From NCBI GenBank assembly GCA_016218725.1, contig JACRDB010000149.1, positions 108,019-172,018 of the forward strand: a stretch of 64,000 nt of DNA. Reading direction: 5' to 3'. The notes beneath the pieces were generated by a model. The model worked only from the letters and a program-made list of their open reading frames with translations. It made no database searches and was not told where the DNA came from. Origin of the DNA: Deltaproteobacteria bacterium. Its GTDB lineage: Bacteria > Myxococcota_A > Polyangia > Polyangiales > Ga0077539. Shown piece after piece: positions 17,069 to 27,347 of the stretch; position 1 is the first letter of the stretch; every line of letters begins with the position of its first letter. A program made the position numbers and the translations under genes.

Positions 17069-19366
17069 ATGGACGCCGCGACGCTGGCAGGGCTCCTGAA
17101 TCCTCCGCAGCTCGCGGCGGTGCTGCACGTCGACGGCCCCCTGCTGGTCTTCGCCGGGGCCGGCAGCGGCAAGACCCGGGTGATCACCCACCGCATCGCG
17201 CACCTCCTGGACCTGGGCGTGGCGCCCTGGAGGGTCCTCGCGGTGACCTTCACCAACAAGGCCGCCGGGGAGATGCGCGAGAGGGTCGCGAGGCTCGTCG
17301 GGGACGGTCCCGCGCGAGAGCTCTGGCTGTCCACGTTCCACGCCCTGGGGGCGCGGCTCCTGCGGCGGTACGCCGACAAGGCCGGCCTGCGCAAGGACTT
17401 CGCCATCTACGACGACGCCGACCAGCGCGCCGTCATGAACCGCGTCTACGACGACCTCAAGATCGATGACAAGCACCACCCGGTGCGCGGCACCCTCACG
17501 GCCATCGACCGCGCCAAGCAGGAGGCCCAGACCGCGGCCATGGCCCAGGACGCCGCCCGCTCCGTGGACGAGCTCCTCGTGGCGCGCGCGTGGCAGGAGT
17601 ACGAGCGCAGGCTCCAGGTGAACAACGCCGTGGACTTCGGCGACCTCATCGCGCGCACCACGCGCCTCCTGGAGGCCGACCTCGCCGTGCGCACGGAGCT
17701 CCAGGAGCGCTTCGTCCACGTCCTGGTGGACGAGTTCCAGGACACCAACGGGGCCCAGTACCGCACCCTCCGCGCGCTCACCGGACTGCGCAGGAACCTC
17801 TGCGTGGTGGGCGACGACGACCAGGCGATCTACCGCTGGCGCGGCGCGGACGTGCGCAACATCAGGTATTTCCGCAGGGACCACCCGGACGCACGGGTGC
17901 TCAAGCTGGAGGAGAACTACCGCAGCACCCAGCGCATCCTGCGCGCCGCCAACGCGGTCATCGGCCACGCCACGGAGCGCGAGGGCAAGGTGCTCTTCAC
18001 GAAGAACCCCGAGGGCAGCGCCCTGGACCTCGTGGTCGGCGAGGACGAGCGCGACGAGGCCCGGCGCCTCGCCGAGCGGATCAAGGGATCCCTCGCCCGG
18101 GGCACCGCGCCCGGCGAGGTCGCGCTGTTCTACCGCATCCACGCGCAGTCCCGGCCCCTGGAGGAGGCGCTGCGCGCCGCGGGCGTCGCGTACGTGGTGC
18201 TGGGCGGCATGCGCTTCTACGAGCGCGCCGAGGTCAAGGACCTCCTGGCGTACCTGCGGCTGCTCCTGAACCCCACGGACGACGTGAGCCTCCTGCGCGT
18301 GGTGAACACGCCCCCCAGGAAGCTCGGGAAGACCACCCTGGAGCGCCTCCAGGCCCACGGCACCGCCCGGGGCAGCTCCCTGTGGAAGCTCCTGGCCAGC
18401 GGGGACTACCCCTCGGACGTGGGCCCCGCCGCGCGCAAGAACCTCCAGGAGTTCTACAAGCTCCTCTCGCGGCTGCGGAACGAGGCCCGCGCCGCCCCCG
18501 AGGCGCCCTGGGAGCTGGCCCGCAGGGCCTACGAGGACACGGGCTACAGGGCCATGCTGGAGGCCCACGACGACCCGGAGAACGAGGCCCGGAGAGAGAA
18601 CCTCGCGGAGCTCCTCGGGTCCATCAAGGACTGGCAGGAGAGCACCCCGGAGCCCAGCCTCGGGGCGTACCTCGAGAGCGTCACCCTGGACGCCGGCGCC
18701 GCCGAGGGCCAGCGCGGCGAGTGCGTGTCCATGATGACCGTGCACTCGGCCAAGGGCCTGGAGTTCGACGAGGTCTTCCTGGTGGCCCTGGAAGAGGGCA
18801 TGTTCCCCTACAAGGGCATAGACCTCGGGGCCGACCGCGAGGAGCTGGAGGAGGAGCGCCGCCTGGCCTACGTGGCCATCACCCGCGCCAGGAAGCACCT
18901 CACGGTGTCCTTCGCGCGCTTCCGGCAGATCTTCGGGCAGACCCGCGTGGGGGTCCCGAGCCGCTTCCTGGAGGAGCTCCCCGCGGACCTGCTCTCCAGC
19001 CCGCTGCCCCGCGGGGGCCTCCGCGCGCAGGCGAGCGCGGGCGCGTACGCGGGCGCGCGAAGCCCGGGACCCTGGTCGCGCCACGGACCCGCGAGAGACG
19101 CCGGCACCCGCGCCGCCCGCGCCGTGGCGGGCGCGCCCCCGGAGACCCTGGTGGACGACGGCCCGAGGCTCGTGCGCGATGAAGACCTCGCCCCGCCGCC
19201 CACCGGGAGCGTGCGCTACCGCAAGGGCATGCGCGTGCGCCACGCGAAATTCGGCGCCGGGCGGGTCCAGGCCGTGGAGCCGGGCCCGGAGCTCAAGGTG
19301 GTGGTGTACTTCCCCAGCCTCGGAGCCGAAAAGCGCCTCCTGGCCGAGTACCTGCAACCACTGTAG
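17069..19366 (+). CDS. pcrA: UvrD/PcrA-family ATP-dependent 3'-5' DNA helicase
   Basis: A 765-aa superfamily 1A helicase. Walker A AGAGSGKT (29-36), motif Ia VTFTNKAAGEMRER, motif II VDEFQDTN (about 220-227), motif III VGDDDQAIYRWRGA, motif IV-type LEENYRS, motif V MTVHSAKGLEFD and motif VI VAITRARKHL are all intact. The C-terminus has the PcrA/UvrD-type RVRHAKFGAGRV domain. The length is close to the family norm. It unwinds DNA in nucleotide-excision and mismatch repair and clears replication/transcription conflicts. The ATG at 17069 is chosen over the adjoining GTG at 17066. It follows the radical SAM gene by 47 bp. Confidence 0.93.
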   Translation: MDAATLAGLLNPPQLAAVLHVDGPLLVFAGAGSGKTRVITHRIAHLLDLGVAPWRVLAVTFTNKAAGEMRERVARLVGDGPARELWLSTFHALGARLLRRYADKAGLRKDFAIYDDADQRAVMNRVYDDLKIDDKHHPVRGTLTAIDRAKQEAQTAAMAQDAARSVDELLVARAWQEYERRLQVNNAVDFGDLIARTTRLLEADLAVRTELQERFVHVLVDEFQDTNGAQYRTLRALTGLRRNLCVVGDDDQAIYRWRGADVRNIRYFRRDHPDARVLKLEENYRSTQRILRAANAVIGHATEREGKVLFTKNPEGSALDLVVGEDERDEARRLAERIKGSLARGTAPGEVALFYRIHAQSRPLEEALRAAGVAYVVLGGMRFYERAEVKDLLAYLRLLLNPTDDVSLLRVVNTPPRKLGKTTLERLQAHGTARGSSLWKLLASGDYPSDVGPAARKNLQEFYKLLSRLRNEARAAPEAPWELARRAYEDTGYRAMLEAHDDPENEARRENLAELLGSIKDWQESTPEPSLGAYLESVTLDAGAAEGQRGECVSMMTVHSAKGLEFDEVFLVALEEGMFPYKGIDLGADREELEEERRLAYVAITRARKHLTVSFARFRQIFGQTRVGVPSRFLEELPADLLSSPLPRGGLRAQASAGAYAGARSPGPWSRHGPARDAGTRAARAVAGAPPETLVDDGPRLVRDEDLAPPPTGSVRYRKGMRVRHAKFGAGRVQAVEPGPELKVVVYFPSLGAEKRLLAEYLQPL

Positions 19367-19388
19367 GTCTGTGTGGGTAATTGTGTAT

Positions 19389-22145
19389 CTACCGCTCCGG
19401 CTGCCAGCCGTTGCCGTCGGTGTCCACGTAGAGCGGGTTGGTGACCCCGAAGGCGTCCCGGGCGCCGACCGGGGCGAGGGAGCCTCCGCGGGCGATGACC
19501 ACATAGAAGCTGTCCCGGGTGGGGCGCAGGTGCACCGTGGCGCGGAGCCGCACGGACCCCATGGGCGCGAGCGCGAGGGTGAGGCCCTCGTTCGTGGTGG
19601 CCTCGCGGGCGTCGTAGCCTCCGCGGCCGTCGGGGGTGAGCTGCATGGGGCGGCCGTTCTGGTAGAGCTCCACGGTGCGGGCGGGGACCCACGGGGCGGC
19701 GAGCACCTCCAGCTCCAGGTCCACCACGCCCCCCTCGGGGCGCACCACCTCCTCGGAGCCCATGCGCTCCTGGCCTCGCACCCGCTGGCGGAGCACGATC
19801 CCGTTGGAGAGCACCACCCGCTGCGCGCGGATGGCCTGGCGCACCAGCTCCGGGGTGACCCTGGCGGGCTCGTCGGTGCCCACGCGCAGGAGGTTGTGGG
19901 GCCAGCCCGAGCCGTCGTTGCGGCCGTGGGTGTCGCTGTTGGCCAGGGCGCAGGGGTGCTCGCCGCGGCGAAGGAGCGCGAACCAGTCCCGCAGGACGGG
20001 CACCCGCGAGGCGTCCATCATGGCCTGGGCGCGCGCGGCTGCGTCGCCCGAGGGGAGGAACGCCTCCGCAGTACCAAGGCTGTCGTTGAGCTCCAGGGCC
20101 TCCCAGCCTCGGGCCAGGGGCTCCATGGACTGGAGCGTGAAGGGGTCCAGGGCCAGGGAGGTGAAATAGCCCTTGAAGCCGTTGGAGCGCGGGTGCGACA
20201 CGTGGAGCACCGGGTCCGAGCGCTCGGCGCGCACCCGGGCGAAGAGCCTCGCCGTCGGCAGGTCCGCCCAGTACTGCGCCCCCACCTGGGCGAAGGGGTC
20301 CGCCGGGTCGCTCTCCAGGGGGTACGCGTTGAAGTGCCCGACGCCCACCACGGAGATCTCGTTGCCCCGCATGGCGTTGAAAAATCGCTCCAGGCCGAGC
20401 TCCCGCACGCACGGGAGGAAGTCCGTCACGTTGTCGTGGTCCGTGGTGGCCGCGTACTCCAGGCCCTCGGCGGCGTTCTCCAGCACGCGCATGCACAGCG
20501 ACCGCGAGCTGTCGATGCTCCCGGAGGTGTGCTGGTGGAAATCTCCGGAGACGTACCCCGGCGTCTCGAAGGCCCTGCGGAGGTCCAGCCGGAGCGTGGC
20601 CTCGCCGCCCGCGGGCACCGTGACCTCGCCCTGCGCCAGGTCGTACTCCTCGCCGCGAGAGACCGTCACCCGGTAGCGCCCGGGCTTCACCGTCACGCGC
20701 TCCATACCCTCGCGGGAGAAGAGCGCACGGTGCATCCCCTGGGCCTCGCGCTCGCCCTCCAGCTCGCCGAAGGCCCCGTCCGGGCGCTCGACGTCCATGC
20801 CCGCGAGGCTCACCTTCACCGGCGCCCGTGAACGCTCGCCGGGCGAGGCCCCCGCCAGGGCCAGGTCCAGCACAAGCGTGCCCGTGGGGCCCGCCGACGG
20901 CGACGCCGTGGACGCCTGCCCCGCGGTCACCGTGACCGCCACCGGCGCCCCGCGGGCGCGGCCGCGGTCCAGCGCCACGAGCTCGTAGCTCCCGGGTGGG
21001 AGCGTCATCCGGAAGGCCCCGTCCATGCCCGCGCGGGCCTGGTTGCGCGCCGCCCCGCCCGCGGTGTAACGGTCGCGGAAGGCGTACACCAGCGCCCCCG
21101 GGGTGGTGCCGCCGGTGACCGTGCCGTAGGGCTCCGCGCGCAGCGCCACCAACGGCGCCACCGCGGAGGCGACGTCCCCGGTGCCCACGGAGAAGTACCG
21201 CACGAACTCCGCCCGCTCGCCTCGCCCCGCGGAGAGGTTGTCGTAGAGCCCCGCGGTCCCCGAGGCGTCCACCAGCGGCACTGTGAGCCTCCCGGTAGCC
21301 GGCGCCAGCGCATAGGACACCCTCCGGTGGGCCTCCCCGGGGTCCGAGGCCCCCGCGATCCAGGGCACCGGCCCCCCGGCCCTCGCCGCGCTGCCGAAGC
21401 CCGACCCCTCGGTGAAGAGCGCCACCGCCGAGCCAAAGCCCAGGAAGTCCCCGGCGGCCACCGCCGAGAGCGAGGCGCCATAGTTGGACTGCACCACCGT
21501 GCGGATTTCCAGCACGTCCCGGTCCGGCCGGAGGAGGTAGTGCGTGACCACCCGCACGTCGCGCTCCCGCGCCAGCGCGTCGAAGGTGCCAAGAATGCGC
21601 GTGGGGCGGTCGTTGCCGAGCACCCTCAGCGCCGCCGGACGACCGCCGGAGCCGTCGCACGCCACCACCACCTCGTCGGCCCCGCCCACGCGGTAACCCA
21701 CCAGGGGGAAGGCCTCGCGGAACAGGTCCTGGCCGGGCTCCCCCCGCGGGCGCACCCGGTCGGCGTCCAGGAGGTTGCCGCCGTACAGGTCGTAGCCCGC
21801 CGCGCGCGCCATCCCCGCCGGGCCCGTGCGCCCCTGGACGATGAACCGCACGCGGTTGTTGTACAGCTTGAAATGCCCCACCCGCCCGGAGGCCCCCTCG
21901 CCCCCGACGAGCTCCTCCGGGCGCCGCACCACCCCCGCCCGGGCCTCCGCGGCCCCGAGGGGCTCGTCCAGCGCCGGGGCCGTCCCCGCGGGCTCACACG
22001 CATACGGGTCCACGTACGGCGGCAGGAGCGACGCGTCCGACGGCACAGCCCCCGTGTCCAGCGCCGCGTCCGGCGCGCCCGCGGGGGTGGTGCCGCACGC
22101 CCCCAGCCACGGGAGAAGCACCCAGGCCCAGTTCCTTCGCTCCAT
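19389..22145 (-). CDS. CehA/McbA-type PHP-domain lipoprotein
   Basis: A 918-aa exported protein starting MERRNWAWVL with a lipobox (LGAC), then an Asp/Ala linker. A long beta-rich N-terminal half resembles carboxypeptidase-regulatory or CARDB-like repeats. A metal-dependent PHP phosphoesterase-type domain begins near residue 533 with DFHQHTSGSIDSS and continues with TTDHDN and a later SDTHG, which supply the usual His/Asp metal ligands. CehA/McbA relatives hydrolyse carbamate esters, but the substrate here is unknown. It converges with pcrA (22 bp between stops). Confidence 0.75.
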   Translation of the reverse strand: MERRNWAWVLLPWLGACGTTPAGAPDAALDTGAVPSDASLLPPYVDPYACEPAGTAPALDEPLGAAEARAGVVRRPEELVGGEGASGRVGHFKLYNNRVRFIVQGRTGPAGMARAAGYDLYGGNLLDADRVRPRGEPGQDLFREAFPLVGYRVGGADEVVVACDGSGGRPAALRVLGNDRPTRILGTFDALARERDVRVVTHYLLRPDRDVLEIRTVVQSNYGASLSAVAAGDFLGFGSAVALFTEGSGFGSAARAGGPVPWIAGASDPGEAHRRVSYALAPATGRLTVPLVDASGTAGLYDNLSAGRGERAEFVRYFSVGTGDVASAVAPLVALRAEPYGTVTGGTTPGALVYAFRDRYTAGGAARNQARAGMDGAFRMTLPPGSYELVALDRGRARGAPVAVTVTAGQASTASPSAGPTGTLVLDLALAGASPGERSRAPVKVSLAGMDVERPDGAFGELEGEREAQGMHRALFSREGMERVTVKPGRYRVTVSRGEEYDLAQGEVTVPAGGEATLRLDLRRAFETPGYVSGDFHQHTSGSIDSSRSLCMRVLENAAEGLEYAATTDHDNVTDFLPCVRELGLERFFNAMRGNEISVVGVGHFNAYPLESDPADPFAQVGAQYWADLPTARLFARVRAERSDPVLHVSHPRSNGFKGYFTSLALDPFTLQSMEPLARGWEALELNDSLGTAEAFLPSGDAAARAQAMMDASRVPVLRDWFALLRRGEHPCALANSDTHGRNDGSGWPHNLLRVGTDEPARVTPELVRQAIRAQRVVLSNGIVLRQRVRGQERMGSEEVVRPEGGVVDLELEVLAAPWVPARTVELYQNGRPMQLTPDGRGGYDAREATTNEGLTLALAPMGSVRLRATVHLRPTRDSFYVVIARGGSLAPVGARDAFGVTNPLYVDTDGNGWQPER

Positions 22146-22209
22146 GGCCCCGGAGCCTAACCCCCAGGGGGCCCCCACACCACCGGAGGATACACCGTGT
22201 ATACCTCGC

Positions 22210-25200
22210 TCAGGTGCGCCACCGTAGGAGGAGGAACTCCTCGCTGACGGCGAAGCGGGCGAGCTCCCGGAGGTGCTGGTGGACGCGGATGGCCTCGGCG
22301 GGGGAGGGGCCGGCCCAGGGGTAGGCCGCGAGGACCTCCTGGGCGGCGGGCTCGAAGTCCCCGGCGACGAGCATGCCGGCGAGCATGCGGGCGACCTCGA
22401 CGGCGTCGCGCCAGGCGGCGTAGGTGAGCCGCGTGCCGAGCTCGGCCACGAGGGCCTCGACGCGGCGCTGGGTCCTGGGGCTCAGGCCATCGACCAGGGC
22501 GCGGGCCAGGCGCCCGACGGCGGGGTCCACGCGGCCGCCCTCGGAGCGGCCGCCGAAGGCGACCTCCACGGCGTCCACGAGGCGCGCGCCCTCTTCGTTG
22601 TCCAGGTTGGCCACCAGGAGGTGCGAGGGCCGGGTGCCCTCCAGGGCGCGCCCCAGGAGGTAGCGCACCCGCGGGGTGTCCGCGTCGAAGGCCGCCGGGA
22701 GCACCAGGGACGGCGGCTGCGAGAGCACCACGCCCACGCCGTAGCGCACCTCGTCGCGCACCACCGCGTGGGTGGTCTTCGGGAGCTGCAGGAGCCGCTG
22801 GGCCGCGGAGAACATCCGCGCGAGCTCCGGGAGGTTCAGGGCCCTCGGGCGGTCCGAGGTGCGCTCCAGCGCGCGCTGGGCCTCCCGGCGGTAGAGGTGC
22901 CCGCAGCCCTCCCAGAGCGCGGCCCCGAGCTCCGCGAAGGCCGAGAAGCGCGGCGGGAACAGGAGCCTCGCCACGCCGTCAGGCGGCGTGGCCAGGGTCC
23001 ACGCGGGCGGGGCCTCGGTGGTGGGCGAGCGGCCCGCCAGGACGGCGCAGGTGGAGGCGAGCGCCCCCGCCTCACGCCCCCGGCCGCTGCGCTCGTAGAG
23101 CGTGGCGAGGTGGTCCAGGGCGTCCACCCGGGCCGGGTCCTCCAGGAAGCGCCGGCGCTCCAGCGCCATGGCCTCCTCCAGGCCGTCGGTGCTCGTCGCC
23201 AGGCGTCGGGCGAGCACCCCGGCGGCGTTGTCGTCGCCCAGGGCGAGGGCCTCGCGCAGGGCCTCGTCGGGCGCCTGGGCCCAGTCCCTCGCGGCGGGCA
23301 TCACCCCGGAGGTGGTGGTCGGCGTCGCGGGCTCCGCGGGCAACGGCGGCGTGGACGCCGTCCCCGCGGTGCTGGACTCCGCCTCGCGCTCGGGCTCGGC
23401 CATCGGGAAGGGCGCGGGCTTGAGGGACTCCACCGTCGGCGCCACCGGCGCCACCGGCGCCCGGAGCGTGAAGCCCCCAGGCAGCGGCAGCGGCGACGGC
23501 GGCGTCGGGGCTGGCGCCGGCGGCGTGAGCACCGCGGGCTCCAGCGCGAGGCCGGGGTCCGGCGCGGGCTCGCTCGGGACAAGCTCCAGCCTCGGGCGCG
23601 CCGTGGCCGTGGGGCCCGCCGCCGACGGCGCTGCCGTCGCTGGGGGCGTGGGGGGCGCGGGCGCCGCCGAGGCCGTGGGCGCCGCCGAGGCCGTGGGCGC
23701 CTCCAGGGCGTCCTCCACGGCGGTCCACAGGTCGTCCGAGGGGTTGCAGCGCGTGAGCGTGTCGCGCAGCGCGCGCCTGGCGACCGTGGGGTTCTCGTGC
23801 TCGCGGAGGTACAGCCCGACGGCCTGACGGGCCAGCGGCGCGTCCAGGTTGTGCGACAGCACGAGCTCCAGGGCCCGCTGGGCGTGGGTCTGCCGCCCCG
23901 TGTCCTCCCAGGCCTGCTGGGAGGCGTTCAAGGCGTCGTCCACCACGGCCCGGAGCACCGCGGCCGCGGCCCCGGGGGCCCTGCCCTGGGCGGCCTTCAC
24001 CAGCGCCAGGAGGCGCGTCTCCGCCGCGGGCGACGGGGCCGCTCGCAGGGCCTGGAGCTCCAGGTCCAGGGCCCTCTCGGGGTCCCCCACGCGCTCCCGG
24101 GCCACCTCCGCGGCCCGGCGGAGCCAGGCGCTCCGAGGCTCCCCCGCGGGGGCCCTCTCGGCCAGCAGGAGGAGGCACTCCAGGAGCTCCGTGGGGCAGC
24201 GCAGGCGCTCCGTCAGGCGCTCCAGGGCGGTGAAGGTCGCCCCCAGGGAGGGCTGGCGCTTGAAGAGCTGGAGCTGCTCCCGGAGGGCCGCCAGCGGGTC
24301 CCCGGTGCGCTCCAGCCAGACCGCCCGACGGTACTGAAGCGCCCGGCGACCGTGGACCCCCGGCGACGCCGCCAGGAGGTCGTCGTAGATGGCAAAGAGG
24401 GCCTCCCGGGCGTGGTGCTCCGCGGCGAGGGCCTCGGCCAGGTCCAGGGCCCCGGGGCAGCCGGCCCAGCGCCCGAGGGCCTCGCGCAGGAGCCTCAGGG
24501 CCGCGGGGGGGTCTTTCTCGTGCACCTGCGCGACCCGGGCGGCATGCACCAGCAGCCGCGCGCCGTCCTGGGCCGCGGTGGCCTCCCGGGCCATGCGCTG
24601 GAGACGCTCGCGGGCGAGCCCCGGGTGCCCGAGGGCGATCATCCCCCGCAGGAGGTCCCCGCGGGCTTCGTCGTCGTCGGCCTCCCGGGCGTAGGCCTCC
24701 AGGGTGTCCAGCGCTTCGCGGTGCGATGGCTCCGCCGCCGCCTGGGCCCCGGCCACCGCCAGGAAGAGCGCACGCCGTGCGCGCCGCACGTCGGTTTGTT
24801 GGAGCTGCGCCGAGAGCACCCGCACCTCGGCGTCCGGGGCTCCAACGTGGCGGGCCAGGGCCAGGAGGCGCGCGGCGGCGTCGGGGTGCGCGCCCTGGAG
24901 GCGCTCCAGGGCGCGGAGCTCGCCGGCACCGTGGCCCGCGTCGCGGTAGCGCTCGGCGATCTTCCGGAGGGCGGCGTCGCGCTCGGCGGGGGTGTCCGCG
25001 GCGGCGGCCGCGCTCTCCAGGAGGCGCACGGCGGTCAGCGGGTCTTCGAGGGTCCCGGCGAACTCCGTCACGGCCACGCGGAGCGCGCGCTCCCCGAGGC
25101 CCACGGCCTGCACGCACGCCAGGGCGACGTCCAGGGCGAGGGCCCTCTCGCCCTGGGCCTCGAGCCTCCCCAGGGCCAGGCGCGCCACCGAGGACACCTC

Positions 25201-27345
25201 CCGGACGCCCGTGAGCGAGCCGCACACCAGCACCGCCGCCCGGGCGAGCTGCGAGGCGTCCCCCGCCATGCTGGCCGCGGAGAACCACGCGATGGTGGCC
25301 TCGGCGGACTGGGGGCTCTGCTGGGCGAACCTCCTCGCGAGGTCCAGGCCCTCCAGGTCGTCCCGGGCCTGGGCCAGGAGGCTCCGGGTCCGGTGGGCGA
25401 AGAGCGTCACGCTGTCCCCCACCAGGTCTTGGAGGCGCTGGAGGCTCGAGAGGCGCTCTCGGGACGCCACCGGGTCCGCGAGGCTCGCGTCGAAGACCTC
25501 GAAGACGCCCTGGGGGCGCCCCACAAAACGGCTGTACAGGTCGCGCTCCCAGGGGTCCGTGGCGCTCCGGGCCAGGGCCTCCAGGCTCCGGGCGGTGAAG
25601 GTCCGGTCCTGGGTGTGCTCCGCCACGGCGCCCATGGTCGCCGCCACGAGCACCTCCTCCGGGGCCTCGTCCAGGAGCGTCTCCAGCACCTCCAGGGCCT
25701 CCTCGGGGGAGCCCCCCTCGTGGTCCAGGAGCTCCGCGAAGGTCAGCGCCGCCCGGAGGCGCACCGAAGCCCCCCGGGCCCTGGTGGCGAGCCTGCGGAG
25801 GATCGCCGCCCGCTGGGCGCCGTCCTCGTTGCGCGCGGCGATCTGGAGCCAGAGCCTGGCCAGGCGGTCGTCTTCCAGGGCCGCGGAGCCAAGGAGCCTG
25901 GAGGTCTTTCGCAGGTCCCGGAAGGCCCCCGGGGTGCGCCCCAGGCCCCCGAGGAGCTCCTCGACCCAGGCGCTCCGGTGCTCCGTCCCGAGGGAGAGCC
26001 ACCGGTCCAGGGCGGTCTCGGCCCGGTGCTTGAGAGCCTCCGCGGGGCGACGCAGCCTTTCCCACTGGAGCAGCGCGTCGTGGGACCACGGCCGGGCGAG
26101 CTCACACGCCGCGCAGGCGGCGGCCAGGTCCCCGGCGCGGTCTTCGAGCCCCGCCAGCCAGAGGAGGAGCTTCACCCGCCGGGGGCCGGCCTGGTCCTGG
26201 GTCCTCGCGGCCACGTTGACGGCCTCGCGCACGGCGCCCTCGGTGGCCGGGTCCTGCACCAGGGCCTCCAGGAGATCGAAGGTCTCCGGGTCCTCGGGCT
26301 GGTACCTCAGGGCCTCGGCCAGGGCCTCCGCGGCGCGCTCCGGGGCCACCGGCAGCTCGATCGCCGCCACGCCCTTCCAGGCCGCCGAGCGGGCCTCCTG
26401 GGGCGCCCTGCGGGCGTCCGCCCGGAGCCTCGCCGCGAGCTCCAGCGACCGCCCCTGCTCGGCCAGGAGGTCCCTCAGGGACTCCCGAGCCTCGGGGCTG
26501 GACCCCGGCAGGAGCACCAGGGCCGTCCGGAGGGCCACGGCCTCGGACACCATCCGGGCCCCCTCGGCCAGCGTGGCCCCTCGGGCCAGGAAGGCCTCGG
26601 CGTTCTCCGGGGACCCTGTCGCCCACTGCCTGGCGGCGCACTCGACGGAGACGTACACCGCGGCCCTGGGGTGCTTCGCCTGGGCCAGGGCGTCCACCAG
26701 GAGGTCCCCGCCGAGGTAGCCCCGGGACTCGATCCAGGCGTCCAGGGAGGCCCGGCGCCAGCCCTCCAGGTCGTCTCGCTGCCGGGCCTGGGTGGCCTGG
26801 GCCAGAAGCAACGAGAGGAGCTCCTGGGCATCGCCCTGGACGCCCTGGACTCTGGCGAGCTCCAGCCGGGCCTGGCGGATCCTGGGCTCCTCGGGGGCAC
26901 GGGTCTGGGCTTCCTCCAGCACCCTCCGGGCCTCCTCCGGGCGGTGCGACCGCACCCAGTGACGGGCCACCGTGAGGGCCGCCATGGGGCTCTCCTTCAC
27001 GGCCCCGAGGGCCTCCAGGGTGGCCGCGGCCTCGGCGGGGCGCCCCGCCCGGGCCTGGAGCCCGGCGAGGCGCTCCAGGATCGTGGGGTCCTCGGGAGCC
27101 AGCGTCCGGGCGTCCTCCGCGGCGGAGAGAGCCGGCTCCAGCGCGTCGATGGCCAACCACGCATCGGCCAGTCCCAGCAGGGCCCGGGCGCGGCGCTGGG
27201 GGTCCTCGGCAGCGCGTACCCGTACCCGAGCCTCGGCCACCGGGTCCAGGGTCACCGGCGTCAGCACCTCGTCGGGCAACGGCGAGGCCCTCAAGGGGTC
27301 CAGCGCGTCGAAGCCGGCCGCAGGCGCTGCGTGGGCGACCACCAT
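22210..27345 (-). CDS. 1711-aa TPR/alpha-solenoid repeat protein
   Basis: A very large cytoplasmic protein made almost entirely of helical repeats. Recurrent motifs of the type ALLGLADAWLAIDALEPALSA and AxxLERLAGLQARAGRPAEAA identify TPR-like units from residue 50 to about 1230. A Pro/Ala-rich linker with AAPTASAAP runs follows (about 1210-1330), then another helical domain of about 370 residues. There is no signal peptide and no enzymatic motif. It starts 2 bp after the stop of the zinc-ribbon/TPR gene, so both are co-transcribed and may act as a scaffold pair. Function unknown; similar huge repeat proteins are common in Myxococcota. Confidence 0.7.
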   Translation of the reverse strand: MVVAHAAPAAGFDALDPLRASPLPDEVLTPVTLDPVAEARVRVRAAEDPQRRARALLGLADAWLAIDALEPALSAAEDARTLAPEDPTILERLAGLQARAGRPAEAAATLEALGAVKESPMAALTVARHWVRSHRPEEARRVLEEAQTRAPEEPRIRQARLELARVQGVQGDAQELLSLLLAQATQARQRDDLEGWRRASLDAWIESRGYLGGDLLVDALAQAKHPRAAVYVSVECAARQWATGSPENAEAFLARGATLAEGARMVSEAVALRTALVLLPGSSPEARESLRDLLAEQGRSLELAARLRADARRAPQEARSAAWKGVAAIELPVAPERAAEALAEALRYQPEDPETFDLLEALVQDPATEGAVREAVNVAARTQDQAGPRRVKLLLWLAGLEDRAGDLAAACAACELARPWSHDALLQWERLRRPAEALKHRAETALDRWLSLGTEHRSAWVEELLGGLGRTPGAFRDLRKTSRLLGSAALEDDRLARLWLQIAARNEDGAQRAAILRRLATRARGASVRLRAALTFAELLDHEGGSPEEALEVLETLLDEAPEEVLVAATMGAVAEHTQDRTFTARSLEALARSATDPWERDLYSRFVGRPQGVFEVFDASLADPVASRERLSSLQRLQDLVGDSVTLFAHRTRSLLAQARDDLEGLDLARRFAQQSPQSAEATIAWFSAASMAGDASQLARAAVLVCGSLTGVREVSSVARLALGRLEAQGERALALDVALACVQAVGLGERALRVAVTEFAGTLEDPLTAVRLLESAAAAADTPAERDAALRKIAERYRDAGHGAGELRALERLQGAHPDAAARLLALARHVGAPDAEVRVLSAQLQQTDVRRARRALFLAVAGAQAAAEPSHREALDTLEAYAREADDDEARGDLLRGMIALGHPGLARERLQRMAREATAAQDGARLLVHAARVAQVHEKDPPAALRLLREALGRWAGCPGALDLAEALAAEHHAREALFAIYDDLLAASPGVHGRRALQYRRAVWLERTGDPLAALREQLQLFKRQPSLGATFTALERLTERLRCPTELLECLLLLAERAPAGEPRSAWLRRAAEVARERVGDPERALDLELQALRAAPSPAAETRLLALVKAAQGRAPGAAAAVLRAVVDDALNASQQAWEDTGRQTHAQRALELVLSHNLDAPLARQAVGLYLREHENPTVARRALRDTLTRCNPSDDLWTAVEDALEAPTASAAPTASAAPAPPTPPATAAPSAAGPTATARPRLELVPSEPAPDPGLALEPAVLTPPAPAPTPPSPLPLPGGFTLRAPVAPVAPTVESLKPAPFPMAEPEREAESSTAGTASTPPLPAEPATPTTTSGVMPAARDWAQAPDEALREALALGDDNAAGVLARRLATSTDGLEEAMALERRRFLEDPARVDALDHLATLYERSGRGREAGALASTCAVLAGRSPTTEAPPAWTLATPPDGVARLLFPPRFSAFAELGAALWEGCGHLYRREAQRALERTSDRPRALNLPELARMFSAAQRLLQLPKTTHAVVRDEVRYGVGVVLSQPPSLVLPAAFDADTPRVRYLLGRALEGTRPSHLLVANLDNEEGARLVDAVEVAFGGRSEGGRVDPAVGRLARALVDGLSPRTQRRVEALVAELGTRLTYAAWRDAVEVARMLAGMLVAGDFEPAAQEVLAAYPWAGPSPAEAIRVHQHLRELARFAVSEEFLLLRWRT

Positions 27346-27347
27346 GG